Source: Posidoniimonas corsicana (GTDB lineage Bacteria; Planctomycetota; Planctomycetia; Pirellulales; Lacipirellulaceae). Taken from it: a stretch of DNA of 64,000 nt. The stretch spans positions 3,823,156 to 3,887,155 of the forward strand of contig NZ_SIHJ01000001.1 in the NCBI RefSeq assembly GCF_007859765.1, written 5' to 3'. Both the position numbers and the translations under genes were made by a program. This document shows, one piece after another, positions 45,327-54,940 of this stretch (its first letter is position 1; every line of letters begins with the position of its first letter). Below the pieces are notes generated by a model. It saw nothing but the letters and a program-made list of their open reading frames with translations, had not been told where the DNA came from and ran no database searches.

Positions 45327-47612
45327 ATGACGCCCCACTTGCGAACCAGCCCCAACGGCCCCATGCCGACCAAGCCCGAACCGCCGACCACGGACGCCTG
45401 CGATTCCGACCTGCTGCGTCGCTTCAGCGCCCAGCGGGACGAGGAGGTGTTCCGGCTGCTGGTCGAGCGGCACGGCCCGCTGGTGCTCGGCGTGTGCCGG
45501 CGGAACACGTTCGCCAACGAAGACGCCGAGGACGCCTTCCAGGCGACCTTTTTGGTGCTGTCGCAGTCGGCCGGCTCGATACGCCGCGGCTCGTCGCTGT
45601 CGGCGTGGCTGTACGGAGTGGCGCTCCGGGTGAGCGCGCGGGTGCGGCGGGGCCGCCCCGCCGACCGCCCGCAATCCTTGGAGGAGGACGTGCCCGAAAC
45701 CCGCGACCCGCTCGACGAACTGCTCGCCCGGCACGACGGCATGATCGCCGACGAGGAGCTCTCCGCGCTGCCGGAGAACCTGCGTCAGCCACTGGTGCTG
45801 CGGTACCTGGCGGGCAAGAGCAACCAGCAGACCGCCGCCGAACTGGGCATCACGGTCGCCGCACTCGAGGGCCGCCTGAAGCGCGGCAAGAGCCGGCTGC
45901 GGGCCCGGCTGCTGCGGCGGGGTGTCACGCTGGCCGCCGTGGTCGCGACGCTCAAATCGACGCAGGTCCACGCCGGCGCCCTGCCGGCGCCGCTGGTGGA
46001 AGCGACAGCCGCCCTCGGATGCCAGGGCGCGGCGGGCCCGCTTGCCACGTCGTCCCCCCTCAGCAACCCAACGATCACCAACATCGCCCTCGAGGAGCTA
46101 AAGATCATGCACGCGCTCGCCCTCCCGAAGCTGCTACTGCCGTTCGGCGCGGCCGGCGTCGCCCTGCTGGCGATGGGCGTCCACCTGGCCTACTCCCAAG
46201 GCGCCGGTGCCGACACGGGCACATCGCCGCTGCAGTTGCAGAGCGAAGCCGCGGACGCCCCCGGAGACTCGGAAGCTTTGTTCGCCGCGGGGGCGATCGC
46301 CACGGCGCCTGCGGCCGAAGACAATCCGTTCGGCGCCATCGCCGCCACTGCAGCAGACGCCAACCCGTTCAACGCCAGTCCGCGGGACGCGTTTGTGGCG
46401 TCCCCTCCCCAGACGCCCGCGGCGGCGAACTCCTTCGTGGCCGCTGTCCCGCCCGGCGTCGCCCGGATTGAGAACAGCCTCGCCTCCCAGTTGACGACAA
46501 CAGGTCTCGACTTTGTCGACGCTCCGCTTGAGGAGGTCATCGACTTCTTGAGGACAGAGTACGACATCGAGATCCAACTCGATGAAAGATCGCTCGACGA
46601 TATCGCGATCGGGCGCGACGAGCCGATCACCTGTAACCTTCGCCGGGTCAGCCTTGATGCGGCATTGAACCTGATACTTGATAAGCTCGAGCTAACCCAT
46701 GTGGTCGCCAACGAGGTGCTGCTCATCACCACCCAGGAACATGCTCACACATTGCTCGACACGAAGCTTTACCACACAAGGGGGTTAGGAATTGACGCGG
46801 AATCGCTACGCGAAACGATTCTGAAGACCGTGGCTCCGGAGACGTGGTCAGACGGCAACGGCGGCGAAGCCGAATTTGAGCCGCTGCCGTCCGGCGACGT
46901 GCTCGTCAGGCAGACCTACGCCGGCCACAAAGAGCTGAGCCAGGTGCTCAAGCAGCTGGCCGCCAGTCAGGCAGGGTCGCCTGCCAGCGGCGACCGACAA
47001 GCTGACGCGGCGCCGCGGGCCGGAGTCCAGGTGGAACGGATCTCCACCGCCGAGTCGGGGCCGGTGCTAACGCTGCGGGGCGCGAAGGACGAGGTCGAAA
47101 GGGTCGCCGAGGTAATCAATACCACGGTGGGGCCGGACGCCCCGACCTCCGCCGCGGCGCCGGCGGCTGCTGTGCAAACTCTGCGAGCCCTCAAGTCCCG
47201 CTACAGCGACCTCCTTGAGCAGATCCAGCGCAAGCAGGAGGCCTACAACGCGTTGGCTAAGGACTCCGGGTCGATCCTCGACGCCCGCAACGCGGCCGAG
47301 AACCAGCTCGACATCGAGCTGCTGACCCGCCTGCGGGGCGAGCTGCTCGAGATGCGCCGCAAGGACGCCACCACCCAGCACGGCGCGCCGATCGGCGAGT
47401 ACATGGACGAGCTCCGGACCGAGATCGCCGAGCTCACCGAGCGGGTGCTCACCCGGGCGGAGGAGAACCCCGATCTGCAGCGCCGCGGCGAGGAGATCGA
47501 GCAGCTCAAACAGATCGCGGCTGGGCTGCAGGAGCGGATCGAGGAGCTGGAAACCGAGCGTGCGATCGGGGAAGAGTCGCCCGCCACCACTGCGGGGGGA
47601 GGACTACGCTGA
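45327..47612 (+). CDS. ECF sigma factor fused to membrane anchor and STN-like domain
   Basis: The 761-aa protein starts with an ECF sigma factor: region 2 at about 27-95 (RDEEVFRLLVERHGPLVLGV; DAEDAFQATFLVLSQSA) and region 4 at about 145-195 (LPENLRQPLVLRYLAGKSNQ; LGITVAALEGRLKRGKSRLR). A membrane segment follows at about 268-287 (KLLLPFGAAGVALLAMGVHL), then a Pro/Ala-rich linker, an STN/secretin N-type domain at about 390-470 (LDFVDAPLEEVIDFLRTEYD; LDAALNLILDKLELTHV) and a C-terminal coiled coil at about 615-740. ECF factors redirect RNA polymerase; tethering to the membrane with an outside domain suggests direct signal-responsive control without a separate anti-sigma. GGAGG lies about 10 nt before the ATG. 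Confidence 0.85.
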   Translation: MTPHLRTSPNGPMPTKPEPPTTDACDSDLLRRFSAQRDEEVFRLLVERHGPLVLGVCRRNTFANEDAEDAFQATFLVLSQSAGSIRRGSSLSAWLYGVALRVSARVRRGRPADRPQSLEEDVPETRDPLDELLARHDGMIADEELSALPENLRQPLVLRYLAGKSNQQTAAELGITVAALEGRLKRGKSRLRARLLRRGVTLAAVVATLKSTQVHAGALPAPLVEATAALGCQGAAGPLATSSPLSNPTITNIALEELKIMHALALPKLLLPFGAAGVALLAMGVHLAYSQGAGADTGTSPLQLQSEAADAPGDSEALFAAGAIATAPAAEDNPFGAIAATAADANPFNASPRDAFVASPPQTPAAANSFVAAVPPGVARIENSLASQLTTTGLDFVDAPLEEVIDFLRTEYDIEIQLDERSLDDIAIGRDEPITCNLRRVSLDAALNLILDKLELTHVVANEVLLITTQEHAHTLLDTKLYHTRGLGIDAESLRETILKTVAPETWSDGNGGEAEFEPLPSGDVLVRQTYAGHKELSQVLKQLAASQAGSPASGDRQADAAPRAGVQVERISTAESGPVLTLRGAKDEVERVAEVINTTVGPDAPTSAAAPAAAVQTLRALKSRYSDLLEQIQRKQEAYNALAKDSGSILDARNAAENQLDIELLTRLRGELLEMRRKDATTQHGAPIGEYMDELRTEIAELTERVLTRAEENPDLQRRGEEIEQLKQIAAGLQERIEELETERAIGEESPATTAGGGLR

Positions 47613-47676
47613 GTTCATCGAGCAGGGTGGAAGGTAAGACGCGAAAGGCAATCCGTCGGTGTTGTGGCTGATGCAG

Positions 47677-49236
47677 CTAGGACTCCACGGCGCCTTTCAA
47701 CTGCTCGGCTTGTCGGCGAATTTCTTTCAGCTCATCGCTCGACTTCCGCTCCAGGTTCTTCAGCTGCATCCGCATCCGGTTGTTGCCCGACAGCTTCTCT
47801 TGGTGGCGGTCTAAGAAGTCCCAGTAGAGCGTGGTGAAGGGGCAGGCGTCCTCGCCAACCGCCACATCCGGGTTGAAGCGGCAGCCCTGGCAGTAGTTGC
47901 TCATCCGCTTGATGTACTTGCCGCTGGCGATGTACGGCTTGCTGGCCATGACGCCGCCGTCGGCGTACTGGGACATGCCGAGCGAGTTTGGCAGCTCTAC
48001 CCACTCGACCGCGTCGACGTAGACCGCCAGGTACCACTCGTGCACCTGCTTCGGGTCCACGCCCAGCAGCAACGCGTACAGGCCGGTGACCATCAGCCGC
48101 TGAATGTGGTGGGCGTAGCCGTGGCGGAGCGTCTGGCCGATGGCCTGCCGCAGGCACTGCATGTCGGTCTCGCCGGTCCAGTAGAAATCCGGCAAGGGCG
48201 CCCTGGCGTGCAACGCGTTGCGGTTGAGGTACTCCGGCATGTGCATCCAATACACGCCCCGCACGTACTCACGCCAGCCGAGGATCTGTCGCACGAACCC
48301 CTCCACGCTGTTCAGCGGCGCGTCGCCCGACTCATAAGCCTGGACCGCGGCGCCGATCGCGTCGCGCGGGTCCAGCAGCTTGAGGTTCATGGCCGCCGAT
48401 ATCCGCGAGTGGTAGAGCCACGGCTCGTCGGTCCACATCGCGTCCTGGTACTCGCCGAAGTCCGACAGCCGGTGCTTGATGAAATCCCGCAGGGCGACCT
48501 TGGCCTCCTTGGCGGTCACCGGCCAGTCGAACGTGTCCAGCTCGCCCGGGTGCTGACCGAAGCGGTCGTTGACGAGCTCGAGCACCTGCTTGGTCACCTT
48601 GTCGGCGCGGAAGCGGTGCGGGGCGGGCAGGTCGCGCGGTCCGCGTTTGCTGAACGACCCGCGATTCTCCTTATCGTAGTTCCAGTCGCCACCGGCGGGC
48701 TCGCCGTCCTCCATCAGCACGCCGTGCCGCTTCCGCATCTCGCGGTAGAAGTACTCCATCCGCAGCTGCTTACGCCCGCTGGCGTGCTCGGCGAACTCCT
48801 CGGGCGTGGACAGGAAATGCCGGTCGGCACGCACGTCGAGCGGCACGCCGAGCTTGCCGGCCTGGGTCCGCAGCGCGTGCAGCACCCGGTACTCGCCCGG
48901 GTGAACCACGATCAGCCGCTCAGGGGAGTGCTCGGCAATCGCCTCCGCGAGCCCCTGGCTGAGCGAGCCGCCCTCGGGCGATTCCTCGAGAGCCCGGTAC
49001 GACACCCGGCGCCCGTTGTCTCTTAGGGCGTCACGGAAGTGCCGCATCGCGGCTAGGAAGACGGCGATCCGGGGCTTGGTCGACCAGACGTGCGTCGACT
49101 CCTCGTCCGCCTCGATCATCAGGACCAGATCCCGATCATTGTCGAACCCGTCGAACGACGCGGAGTCTGCGTTGAGCTGATCGCCGAGGACGATCACCAG
49201 GTGTCGGACGGGCGTTTCCTGCTTGAGTTGGCTCAC
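47677..49236 (-). CDS. Fe-S cluster photolyase/cryptochrome (PhrB-like)
   Basis: The 519-aa protein has the layout of the bacterial photolyase-related (FeS-BCP, PhrB) family: antenna-like N-terminal Rossmann (HLVIVLGDQLNADSASFDGF), and a helical FAD-binding part (LGWREYVRGVYWMHMPEYL; RQAIGQTLRHGYAHHIQRLM; EWVELPNSLGMSQYADGGVM). Four cysteines fit a [4Fe-4S] site (MQCLRQA, NYCQGCRFN and DACPFTTLYW). PhrB repairs (6-4) photoproducts in light. The start is GTG 49236 because no ATG with a site is in frame upstream. The family is well matched; exact lesion specificity is inferred. Confidence 0.92.
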   Translation of the reverse strand: MSQLKQETPVRHLVIVLGDQLNADSASFDGFDNDRDLVLMIEADEESTHVWSTKPRIAVFLAAMRHFRDALRDNGRRVSYRALEESPEGGSLSQGLAEAIAEHSPERLIVVHPGEYRVLHALRTQAGKLGVPLDVRADRHFLSTPEEFAEHASGRKQLRMEYFYREMRKRHGVLMEDGEPAGGDWNYDKENRGSFSKRGPRDLPAPHRFRADKVTKQVLELVNDRFGQHPGELDTFDWPVTAKEAKVALRDFIKHRLSDFGEYQDAMWTDEPWLYHSRISAAMNLKLLDPRDAIGAAVQAYESGDAPLNSVEGFVRQILGWREYVRGVYWMHMPEYLNRNALHARAPLPDFYWTGETDMQCLRQAIGQTLRHGYAHHIQRLMVTGLYALLLGVDPKQVHEWYLAVYVDAVEWVELPNSLGMSQYADGGVMASKPYIASGKYIKRMSNYCQGCRFNPDVAVGEDACPFTTLYWDFLDRHQEKLSGNNRMRMQLKNLERKSSDELKEIRRQAEQLKGAVES

Positions 49237-49275
49237 ACGGCATCATAGGAATGTCGGCCGGTACGCCAAGAGGCG

Positions 49276-51078
49276 TCACACGCCGGCGAACTTCCGCAGG
49301 TCGGTCGCCATCGCGTCGAGGCGGGCCTCCAATTCGGCCTTGGTCTCGTCGAGGTCGTGCAGCATCTCGGCCGGCGTGTAGGCGAACATGTAGAACTTGA
49401 TCTTCGGCTCGGTGCCGCTCGGGCGGCAGGCGACGTACGTGCCCTCCTGGTCGAGGTCGAGGATCACCAAGTCGCCCGTGGGCCCGGCCAACGGCGCCGA
49501 AGGTGAGGGCCCGCCGACCGCGATCTTGACGTTGTTCAGGTAGTCGCGGACGTGCTTCACCGGCATCCCCCCCACCACGGCCGGCGGGTCGTTGCGGAAG
49601 GCGGCCATCACCTTCTTCATCTCGGCCATGCCCTCGCTGCCGGGCATCTGCACGTTGATCAGCCGCTCGGCGTGGCAGCCGTGCTGCCAGAACAGCGAGT
49701 CGAGCTTCTCGTGGAGGCTCTTGCCCTGGGACTTGAGCTTGGCGGCCAGCTCGCACGCCAGCATCGACGCGACCGCGCCGTCCTTGTCCCGGGCGTACGT
49801 GCCGGTCATGTAGCCGTGCGACTCCTCGCAGCCGTACAGGAACTTGTCGGGGCCGTTCTCGTCGATCGCGCCGGCGATCCACTTGAAGCCGACCAGCAGG
49901 TCGCCTATGACCTTGGCGCCGTAGCTGTCGGCGATGCGGCGGACCATCTGCGTGGTGACCAGCGTCTGCACCACGAAGTGCTCCTGCGTGAGCGTGCCGG
50001 GGTAGGTCTCGACCACGTAGTCGCACAGCAGCGCGCAGATCTGGTTTCCGGTGAGCGTCTTCCAGTCGTTCCCACCGGAGATCACCGGCGCCGCCAGGCC
50101 GATGCGGTCGCAGTCCGGGTCGGTGGCGACGCAGAGGTCGGCGCCGCTGGACTTGGCGTGCTCGATCATCGCGTCGAACACCTCCGGCCGCTCCGGGTTC
50201 GACACGTGGCCCGGCACGTTGGGGAAGTCGCCGGAGGGCTCGGCGTGCGGGCCGAACACCTCGACGCTCTGGAAGCCGTCCCGCTCGAGCGCCGGCACGA
50301 CCGCCGTGGCGCCCACGCCGTGCAGCGGCGAGTACAGCACGTTCAGGTCCCGCGGGCCGGACCGGCCCTGGGCCACCACGTTGTCGATAAAGGCCTTGTC
50401 GACTTCCTCCTCGCAGAACACGATGTCGCCGTCGGCCACCGCCTTGTCAAAATCGACGCGGACGATCTCCTGGCAGTTCATCACCCGCTCGATGATCCCC
50501 TTGTCGTGCGGCGGCAGCACCTGGCCGCCGGTGCTCCAGTACACCTTCACGGCGTTGTCGCTGGGAGGGTTGTGGCTGGCGGTGACCATAATGCCGGTCG
50601 AGCAGTTCTTGTAGCGGACCGCGAACGACAGCTCCGGCGTGCTGCGATACCCCTGCAGCAGGTAGACCTTGAAGCCGGCCGCGACCATGATCTCGGCGCA
50701 CAGCTTGGCGAACCGCTCGCCGTTGTGGCGGGTGTCGCGGCAGAGGGCGCAGGAGAGCTCGGCCCCTTCGCCCAGCGTGTCCTTCACGTAGTTGGCCAGG
50801 CCTTGGGCGCTCTCGCCGATGGTACGGTCGTTGATCGCGTTGGACCCGAACGGGTACATCTTGCCGCGGCGGCCGCCGGTGCCGAAGGGGATGATCGTCC
50901 AGAAGACGTCGTCCAGCGTCTGCCAATCGCCCCGCTCGACGTGCTCCACAATCTGGTCGGCGTACTCCGCGTAGCGGTCCTCGGTGAGCCAGGCGGTGAG
51001 GTTCCCCAGCGCGGACTCGGTTAGCTTGCCGTCAGCGACCGCCTGCTTGGCGGCGGCCAGGGATTCGTCGATCGTCAT
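49276..51078 (-). CDS. Phosphoglucomutase/phosphomannomutase-type alpha-D-phosphohexomutase
   Basis: The 600-aa enzyme interconverts sugar 1- and 6-phosphates. The active-site phosphoserine loop is VTASHNPPSDNAVKVYW (about 175-190), the metal loop DPDCDRIGLA (about 310-320), the sugar-binding loop GCEESHGYMTGTYARDKDG (about 410-430) and the phosphate-binding C-terminal loop RPSGTEPKIKFYMF (about 555-568). This is the four-domain family of PgcA/PgmB-like enzymes. The start ATG 51078 has no strong ribosome-binding site. It lies 37 bp from the photolyase gene but unrelated in function. Confidence 0.93.
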   Translation of the reverse strand: MTIDESLAAAKQAVADGKLTESALGNLTAWLTEDRYAEYADQIVEHVERGDWQTLDDVFWTIIPFGTGGRRGKMYPFGSNAINDRTIGESAQGLANYVKDTLGEGAELSCALCRDTRHNGERFAKLCAEIMVAAGFKVYLLQGYRSTPELSFAVRYKNCSTGIMVTASHNPPSDNAVKVYWSTGGQVLPPHDKGIIERVMNCQEIVRVDFDKAVADGDIVFCEEEVDKAFIDNVVAQGRSGPRDLNVLYSPLHGVGATAVVPALERDGFQSVEVFGPHAEPSGDFPNVPGHVSNPERPEVFDAMIEHAKSSGADLCVATDPDCDRIGLAAPVISGGNDWKTLTGNQICALLCDYVVETYPGTLTQEHFVVQTLVTTQMVRRIADSYGAKVIGDLLVGFKWIAGAIDENGPDKFLYGCEESHGYMTGTYARDKDGAVASMLACELAAKLKSQGKSLHEKLDSLFWQHGCHAERLINVQMPGSEGMAEMKKVMAAFRNDPPAVVGGMPVKHVRDYLNNVKIAVGGPSPSAPLAGPTGDLVILDLDQEGTYVACRPSGTEPKIKFYMFAYTPAEMLHDLDETKAELEARLDAMATDLRKFAGV

Positions 51079-51205
51079 GCGTGTACTGCGGTTTTCTGGC
51101 TTGGTTTGGACTGCCTGAGCGATCCATAAATTAGCACAGAAAACCCGGGCGGCGTAGCGGGGCAGCCGGCCGGACGTTGACCGCCAACACGATGTCGGTG
51201 GATCG

Positions 51206-52300
51206 TCAGCTAGCCGCCAGGCTTGGCGGTTTACTGCCTTGGCGGTTCCCCAACGTCAGCCGGCGGAAGTTCGGCCGATGGTCCCGGAGCCACGCCAGCG
51301 AAGGCCTTTCGACCGCGTGGTGCAGCACGACCGCCAGCAGCACGGCCACGGCCAACGCGAGAGCGAGCCCCGCCGCCGGCGGCAGCCCGGCGGACTCCGC
51401 CGCCCGCATCACCACGTAGCCGATGTTCTGATGCGTGAGGTAGAGCGGGTAGGAGAGCGCGCCGAGGTAGACCAGCCCCCGCCGGTTGAGCCACGGCAGC
51501 CGGCCGGTCACCGCGGCGGCTAGCACCGCGGCCAGGACCACGCCGATCGCGCCGGCCACGGCGCCGTGGTGCGCCACGTCGGCGATCAGGCAGACCGTCA
51601 CGCCGAGCAGGGTCTCAAGATCGTCAAGGCGTCGTTCCCGCCACGCGTACAGCAGGATCCCGACGCCGAACAGCGGGATGTAGTGCAGGCTGCCGAGGGT
51701 CATCAGCTTGGTGACGTGCGCCGCGGCGCTTGGCAGCCAGCCGTGGTCGGCGCCGTGAAGCACCAGCAACGCCACAGCCGACGCCGCTACCCAACCGAGC
51801 ACCGCGGCCAGCGGCCGGCGGAACACGCCGAGCGAGAACAGCAGCAGCATGTTGGCGTAGAAGATCACCTCCGCCTGCAGCGACCAGTACGCGCCGTCGA
51901 CGTGCTCGGCGCCCAGGATCGACTGCACCATCGACAGGTTGAGCGCCGCGTCGCGCAGCGAGACTTCTTGCCCCGGCAGGCCAAACCACGTAACCACGGC
52001 GAAGGTCAAGGCTAGCGCGGCCCAGTACGCCGGGTACAACCGGCTGAAACGTCCCCACGCGAACGAGAACCAGCCGCTGGTCCGCTCGAGGGTCAGCAGG
52101 ATCACGAACCCACTCAGCATGAAGAACAGGTCCACGCCATATTCGCCCAGCGGCGCCGACCAGCCGAGCGTGGTCGAACGCCCGAACAGCTCGTCAAACC
52201 GCGTGGTGAAGTGGAACAGCACCACCGCCACCGCGGCCAGGCCGCGGAGGGCGTCGAGTTCTAAGATGCGACCAGCGGCAGGGGCGTTAGGCGTTGTCAT
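51206..52300 (-). CDS. Acyltransferase 3 (OafA/YrhL-like) membrane protein
   Basis: The 364-aa protein has the acyltransferase 3 signature at its start: ILELDALRGLAAVAVVLFHF (R-G-x-A-A, with the conserved His in helix 1), and further on FFMLSGFVILLTLERTSG and RFSRLYPAYWAALAL. About ten membrane segments are visible. Such enzymes O-acylate surface sugars or membrane lipids; the acceptor is unknown. ATG 52300 gives the family N-terminus, so the longer frame upstream is not used. It is followed 127 bp later by the phosphohexomutase gene. Confidence 0.9.
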   Translation of the reverse strand: MTTPNAPAAGRILELDALRGLAAVAVVLFHFTTRFDELFGRSTTLGWSAPLGEYGVDLFFMLSGFVILLTLERTSGWFSFAWGRFSRLYPAYWAALALTFAVVTWFGLPGQEVSLRDAALNLSMVQSILGAEHVDGAYWSLQAEVIFYANMLLLFSLGVFRRPLAAVLGWVAASAVALLVLHGADHGWLPSAAAHVTKLMTLGSLHYIPLFGVGILLYAWRERRLDDLETLLGVTVCLIADVAHHGAVAGAIGVVLAAVLAAAVTGRLPWLNRRGLVYLGALSYPLYLTHQNIGYVVMRAAESAGLPPAAGLALALAVAVLLAVVLHHAVERPSLAWLRDHRPNFRRLTLGNRQGSKPPSLAAS

Positions 52301-52449
52301 GCAGGCGGCCAGGGAGCGGGGCAGAGGGTTCCGCCCGCAGATATGCAACCTGGGCGCCAGTAGGCGATGCCCGAGTTTCAGGCCACTACAGGCGCCCAGG
52401 CGTTGTGAAAAGGCCACAACGCGGGTCGCTCAGGCCACATGGCCGCCGC

Positions 52450-53559
52450 TCAGACTTGCTCTTGGTACGCCGGAAAGTCCGTGTAGCCCTTCGCCCCGGT
52501 CGGCGAGTACCAGGCCGACATCTCCGCCTCGGGGGCGAGTGGCCAGCCGTTCGCGAACCGCTCGACCAGGTCGGGGTTGCTGATGTAGGGGCGGCCGAAG
52601 GAGATCAGGTCGGCGTCGCCGCCGACGATCGCCTGGTCGGCCGAGTCGCGGTCGTAGCCGCAGTTTCCCATCACGACGCCGTGGTAGTGCTGGCGGACCT
52701 CGGCCAGCGTGACGGGGGCACCCAGGTCGTGGAACCCGAAGCCGAGGCCGTCCATCACGTGCAGGTAGGCCAGGTTCAGCTTGTCGAGCTGCTCGAACGC
52801 GTAGGTGAACTGCTCCCGGTAGTCTGGCGAGCCCATGTCGTTGAACGCGCCGTTGGGCGACAGCCGCACGCCGACTCGGTTCGACTCCCACACCTCGGTC
52901 ACGGCCGACAGCACCTCGCCCAGCAGCCGGTAGCGGTTCTCGACGCTGCCGCCGTACCGGTCAGTCCGGTGGTTGGTCTTGGACTGCAGGAACTCGTCCA
53001 GCAGGTAGCCGTTGGCCGAGTGCACCTCCACGCCGTCCAGCCCCGCGTCCTTGGCCCGCTGGGCCGCCTGCTTGTAGTCGGCCACGACGCCGGGCAGCTC
53101 GTCGGTCTCCAGCGCGCGGGGCGTTTCGTAGGGCTGCTTCCCCTCGGGCGTGTGCGCGTGGTCGCCGGAGATAGCGATGGCCGACGGCGCCACGGCCGGC
53201 TCGCCGTCGTGGAACGAGCTGTGCGACGCGCGGCCCGTGTGCCACAGCTGCATGAAGATCTTGCCGCCCGCCTGGTGCACCGCGTCGGCCACCTTCGCCC
53301 AGCCCTGCTGCTGGGCGTCGGTGTACATGCCGGCGGACTCGAGCCACCCGTTGGCCTGTGGCGAGATGGTGGTCGCCTCGCTGATGACCAGCCCGGCCGC
53401 CGCCCGCTGGGCGTAGTAGGTTGCGTTGACCTCGGTCGGAACGCGGTCGGCGCCGGCGCGGCCCCGTGTCAGCGGCGCCATCACGACACGGTTGGCGAGT
53501 GGCAGTCCGTGCAGGTCTAGCGGGGAGAGCAGCGCAGCGGGGCGTGCAAGATCGGTCAT
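52450..53559 (-). CDS. Old Yellow Enzyme-family alkene reductase
   Basis: The 369-aa FMN enzyme reduces activated C=C bonds with NAD(P)H. OYE motifs are NRVVMAPLTRGRAGADRVPT at the start, FMQLWHTGRASHSSF (about 97-111), GLDGVEVHSANGYLLDEFLQ with the His-x-x-Asn pair, NHRTDRYGGSVENRYRLL, and the C-terminal LISFGRPYISNPDL. It resembles NemA/PETNR-type reductases. ATG 53559 gives the expected N-terminus. Physiological substrate is unknown; the family often detoxifies electrophiles. Confidence 0.93.
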   Translation of the reverse strand: MTDLARPAALLSPLDLHGLPLANRVVMAPLTRGRAGADRVPTEVNATYYAQRAAAGLVISEATTISPQANGWLESAGMYTDAQQQGWAKVADAVHQAGGKIFMQLWHTGRASHSSFHDGEPAVAPSAIAISGDHAHTPEGKQPYETPRALETDELPGVVADYKQAAQRAKDAGLDGVEVHSANGYLLDEFLQSKTNHRTDRYGGSVENRYRLLGEVLSAVTEVWESNRVGVRLSPNGAFNDMGSPDYREQFTYAFEQLDKLNLAYLHVMDGLGFGFHDLGAPVTLAEVRQHYHGVVMGNCGYDRDSADQAIVGGDADLISFGRPYISNPDLVERFANGWPLAPEAEMSAWYSPTGAKGYTDFPAYQEQV

Positions 53560-53727
53560 GGCGGGGACGCTCGCGGTGGGGAGGGGGTAGGCGGGGAGCG
53601 CCGGGGTAGAGCCGTCGGCGCGAGTAATCCTAGACGCCCGCGTCACCGCGGCAACCGCTGACGCCCCGTAGCCGCTGGGGAGCGTGGGCTGCGACACACT
53701 TCGCGGTCAGCGTCAGAGTGACGCCCG

Positions 53728-54345
53728 CTAGTGGTACCGCGTGATCATCTGCCACACGACCGACCATTTGCCGTGCTCGCGTTTCAGCAGGCAGGTCACG
53801 CTGCCCCGCCGGTGGGTCGGGCCGATCAGCCCCCGCACCAGCGCCTGGTTGCCGTCGCCAGAGTAGCCTGGCAGGTAACACTGCACCCAGCACCGCGCGG
53901 CGGGGTACAAGGCCTGCAACTCGCCGATGCCCCGCATCCCGCGAGCGCCGTTGGGGACCTCGGTGACCACCACGCCTGCGGGCGGCTTGAATCGCTTGAA
54001 CGACGCATCGACCGCGTCGAGAGAGCGGGGGTTGAGCTGGCGCGAAGAGTTGCGCGCCAGCACGTCCTCCATCAGCGCGGGGTCGACCTTCTGGTCACGG
54101 AGGTCGGTCTTGAGCTGCAGCGGCTGCAGGAAGTCGGTCTTCCGTGGATTTCGCGGCGCGAGGAGGACCTGCGTGCCAGCGGGGTCGAAGTCCGTCAGGT
54201 TGGACTCGCCGCTCTCGACCAGGTGCAACAGCGTCTTGGTCAGGACCTGCTGGTCCCGCTTCGTCAGGGTCTGGGCGGACTCGGCCGTCGCGACAACCGG
54301 GCAGACAAGCGTCAGCAGCGCCGCCACGCGGGGCAGGGACCTCAT
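53728..54345 (-). CDS. Exported hypothetical protein
   Basis: The 205-aa protein begins MRSLPRVAALLTLVCPVVAT, a signal peptide, then TAESAQTLTKRDQQVLTK. GGGAGAG lies about 8 nt before the ATG. It is moderately basic and ends with a short, possibly compact domain (GSVTCLLKREHGKWSVVWQM) that resembles small beta-strand endings of lumazine-like or NTF2-like folds, but this is a guess. No family was recognised. Confidence 0.65.
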   Translation of the reverse strand: MRSLPRVAALLTLVCPVVATAESAQTLTKRDQQVLTKTLLHLVESGESNLTDFDPAGTQVLLAPRNPRKTDFLQPLQLKTDLRDQKVDPALMEDVLARNSSRQLNPRSLDAVDASFKRFKPPAGVVVTEVPNGARGMRGIGELQALYPAARCWVQCYLPGYSGDGNQALVRGLIGPTHRRGSVTCLLKREHGKWSVVWQMITRYH

Positions 54346-54400
54346 GTCAGCTCTCCCAAGACCGGTTGGCCGCGGCAAGGCATCATCCGGGACGCCGTTC

Positions 54401-54490
54401 GGATCGACTACGCCTGCTCGAAACTTGCTTCGAGTCGGCTACGCCTCCTCAAGACCTCTGCGAGTCGGCTACGCCTCCTCGATGACCTCT
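54401..54490. repeat. 30-bp tandem repeat, three units, across the 3' end of a gene
   Basis: Units at 54401-54430, 54431-54460 and 54461-54490 share the core CGAGTCGGCTACGCCTCCTC (units 2 and 3 are identical over 20 bp; unit 1 differs at several positions). The third unit covers the last codons and stop of the basic protein encoded at 54469-54768, so its 3' end has been copied twice downstream. Confidence 0.85.
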
Positions 54491-54768
54491 TTAACCGGCT
54501 GCACGAAGTGGGGCGATTTGCCCTTGGCGGTTAGCTCTTCGGCCTTCTTTTCGGCCTCTTTCTTCTGGCTGTAGTCGTACAGCGCGACCCGCTTGAGCGA
54601 CTGGTTGAACACCCCCCAGAAAGCCTTGAGGCGGACCTCGGCGGCGGCCTTCTTCGTCTTGCGGGTGGTCTTCTTCTTGGCGGCCTTTTTCTTCTTCGGG
54701 GCCTCAAGTTTCTCGGCGGCCTCGGCCTCGGCGCGTAATTCCTTGCGACTAACTACTTTACGAGCCAT
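54469..54768 (-). CDS. Small lysine-rich protein
   Basis: The 99-aa protein has a very basic N-terminal half (KKKKAAKKKTTRKTKKAAAE) and a C-terminal domain (RLKAFWGVFNQSLKRVALYD; QKKEAEKKAEELTAKGKSPH). The basic part suggests nucleic-acid binding. I recall similar small proteins in other Planctomycetota, annotated only as hypothetical. Its 3' end is part of the 30-bp tandem repeat at 54401-54490. Confidence 0.75.
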   Translation of the reverse strand: MARKVVSRKELRAEAEAAEKLEAPKKKKAAKKKTTRKTKKAAAEVRLKAFWGVFNQSLKRVALYDYSQKKEAEKKAEELTAKGKSPHFVQPVKEVIEEA

Positions 54769-54940
54769 CTAACCGATGCCTGTGGGAGAGGGGGAAGAAA
54801 ACCGACCATCAATTCCAAGTCCTGAATATAGCGGAATTTGCGCCGGCTGACTATCGGCGCCCGACACGAGCACTCGGCGGCGAGCGGCCCCGCCAATCTG
54901 GCAGAGGTCCGGCCGCGGCGGTGATTGATTGGCAGCCGGG

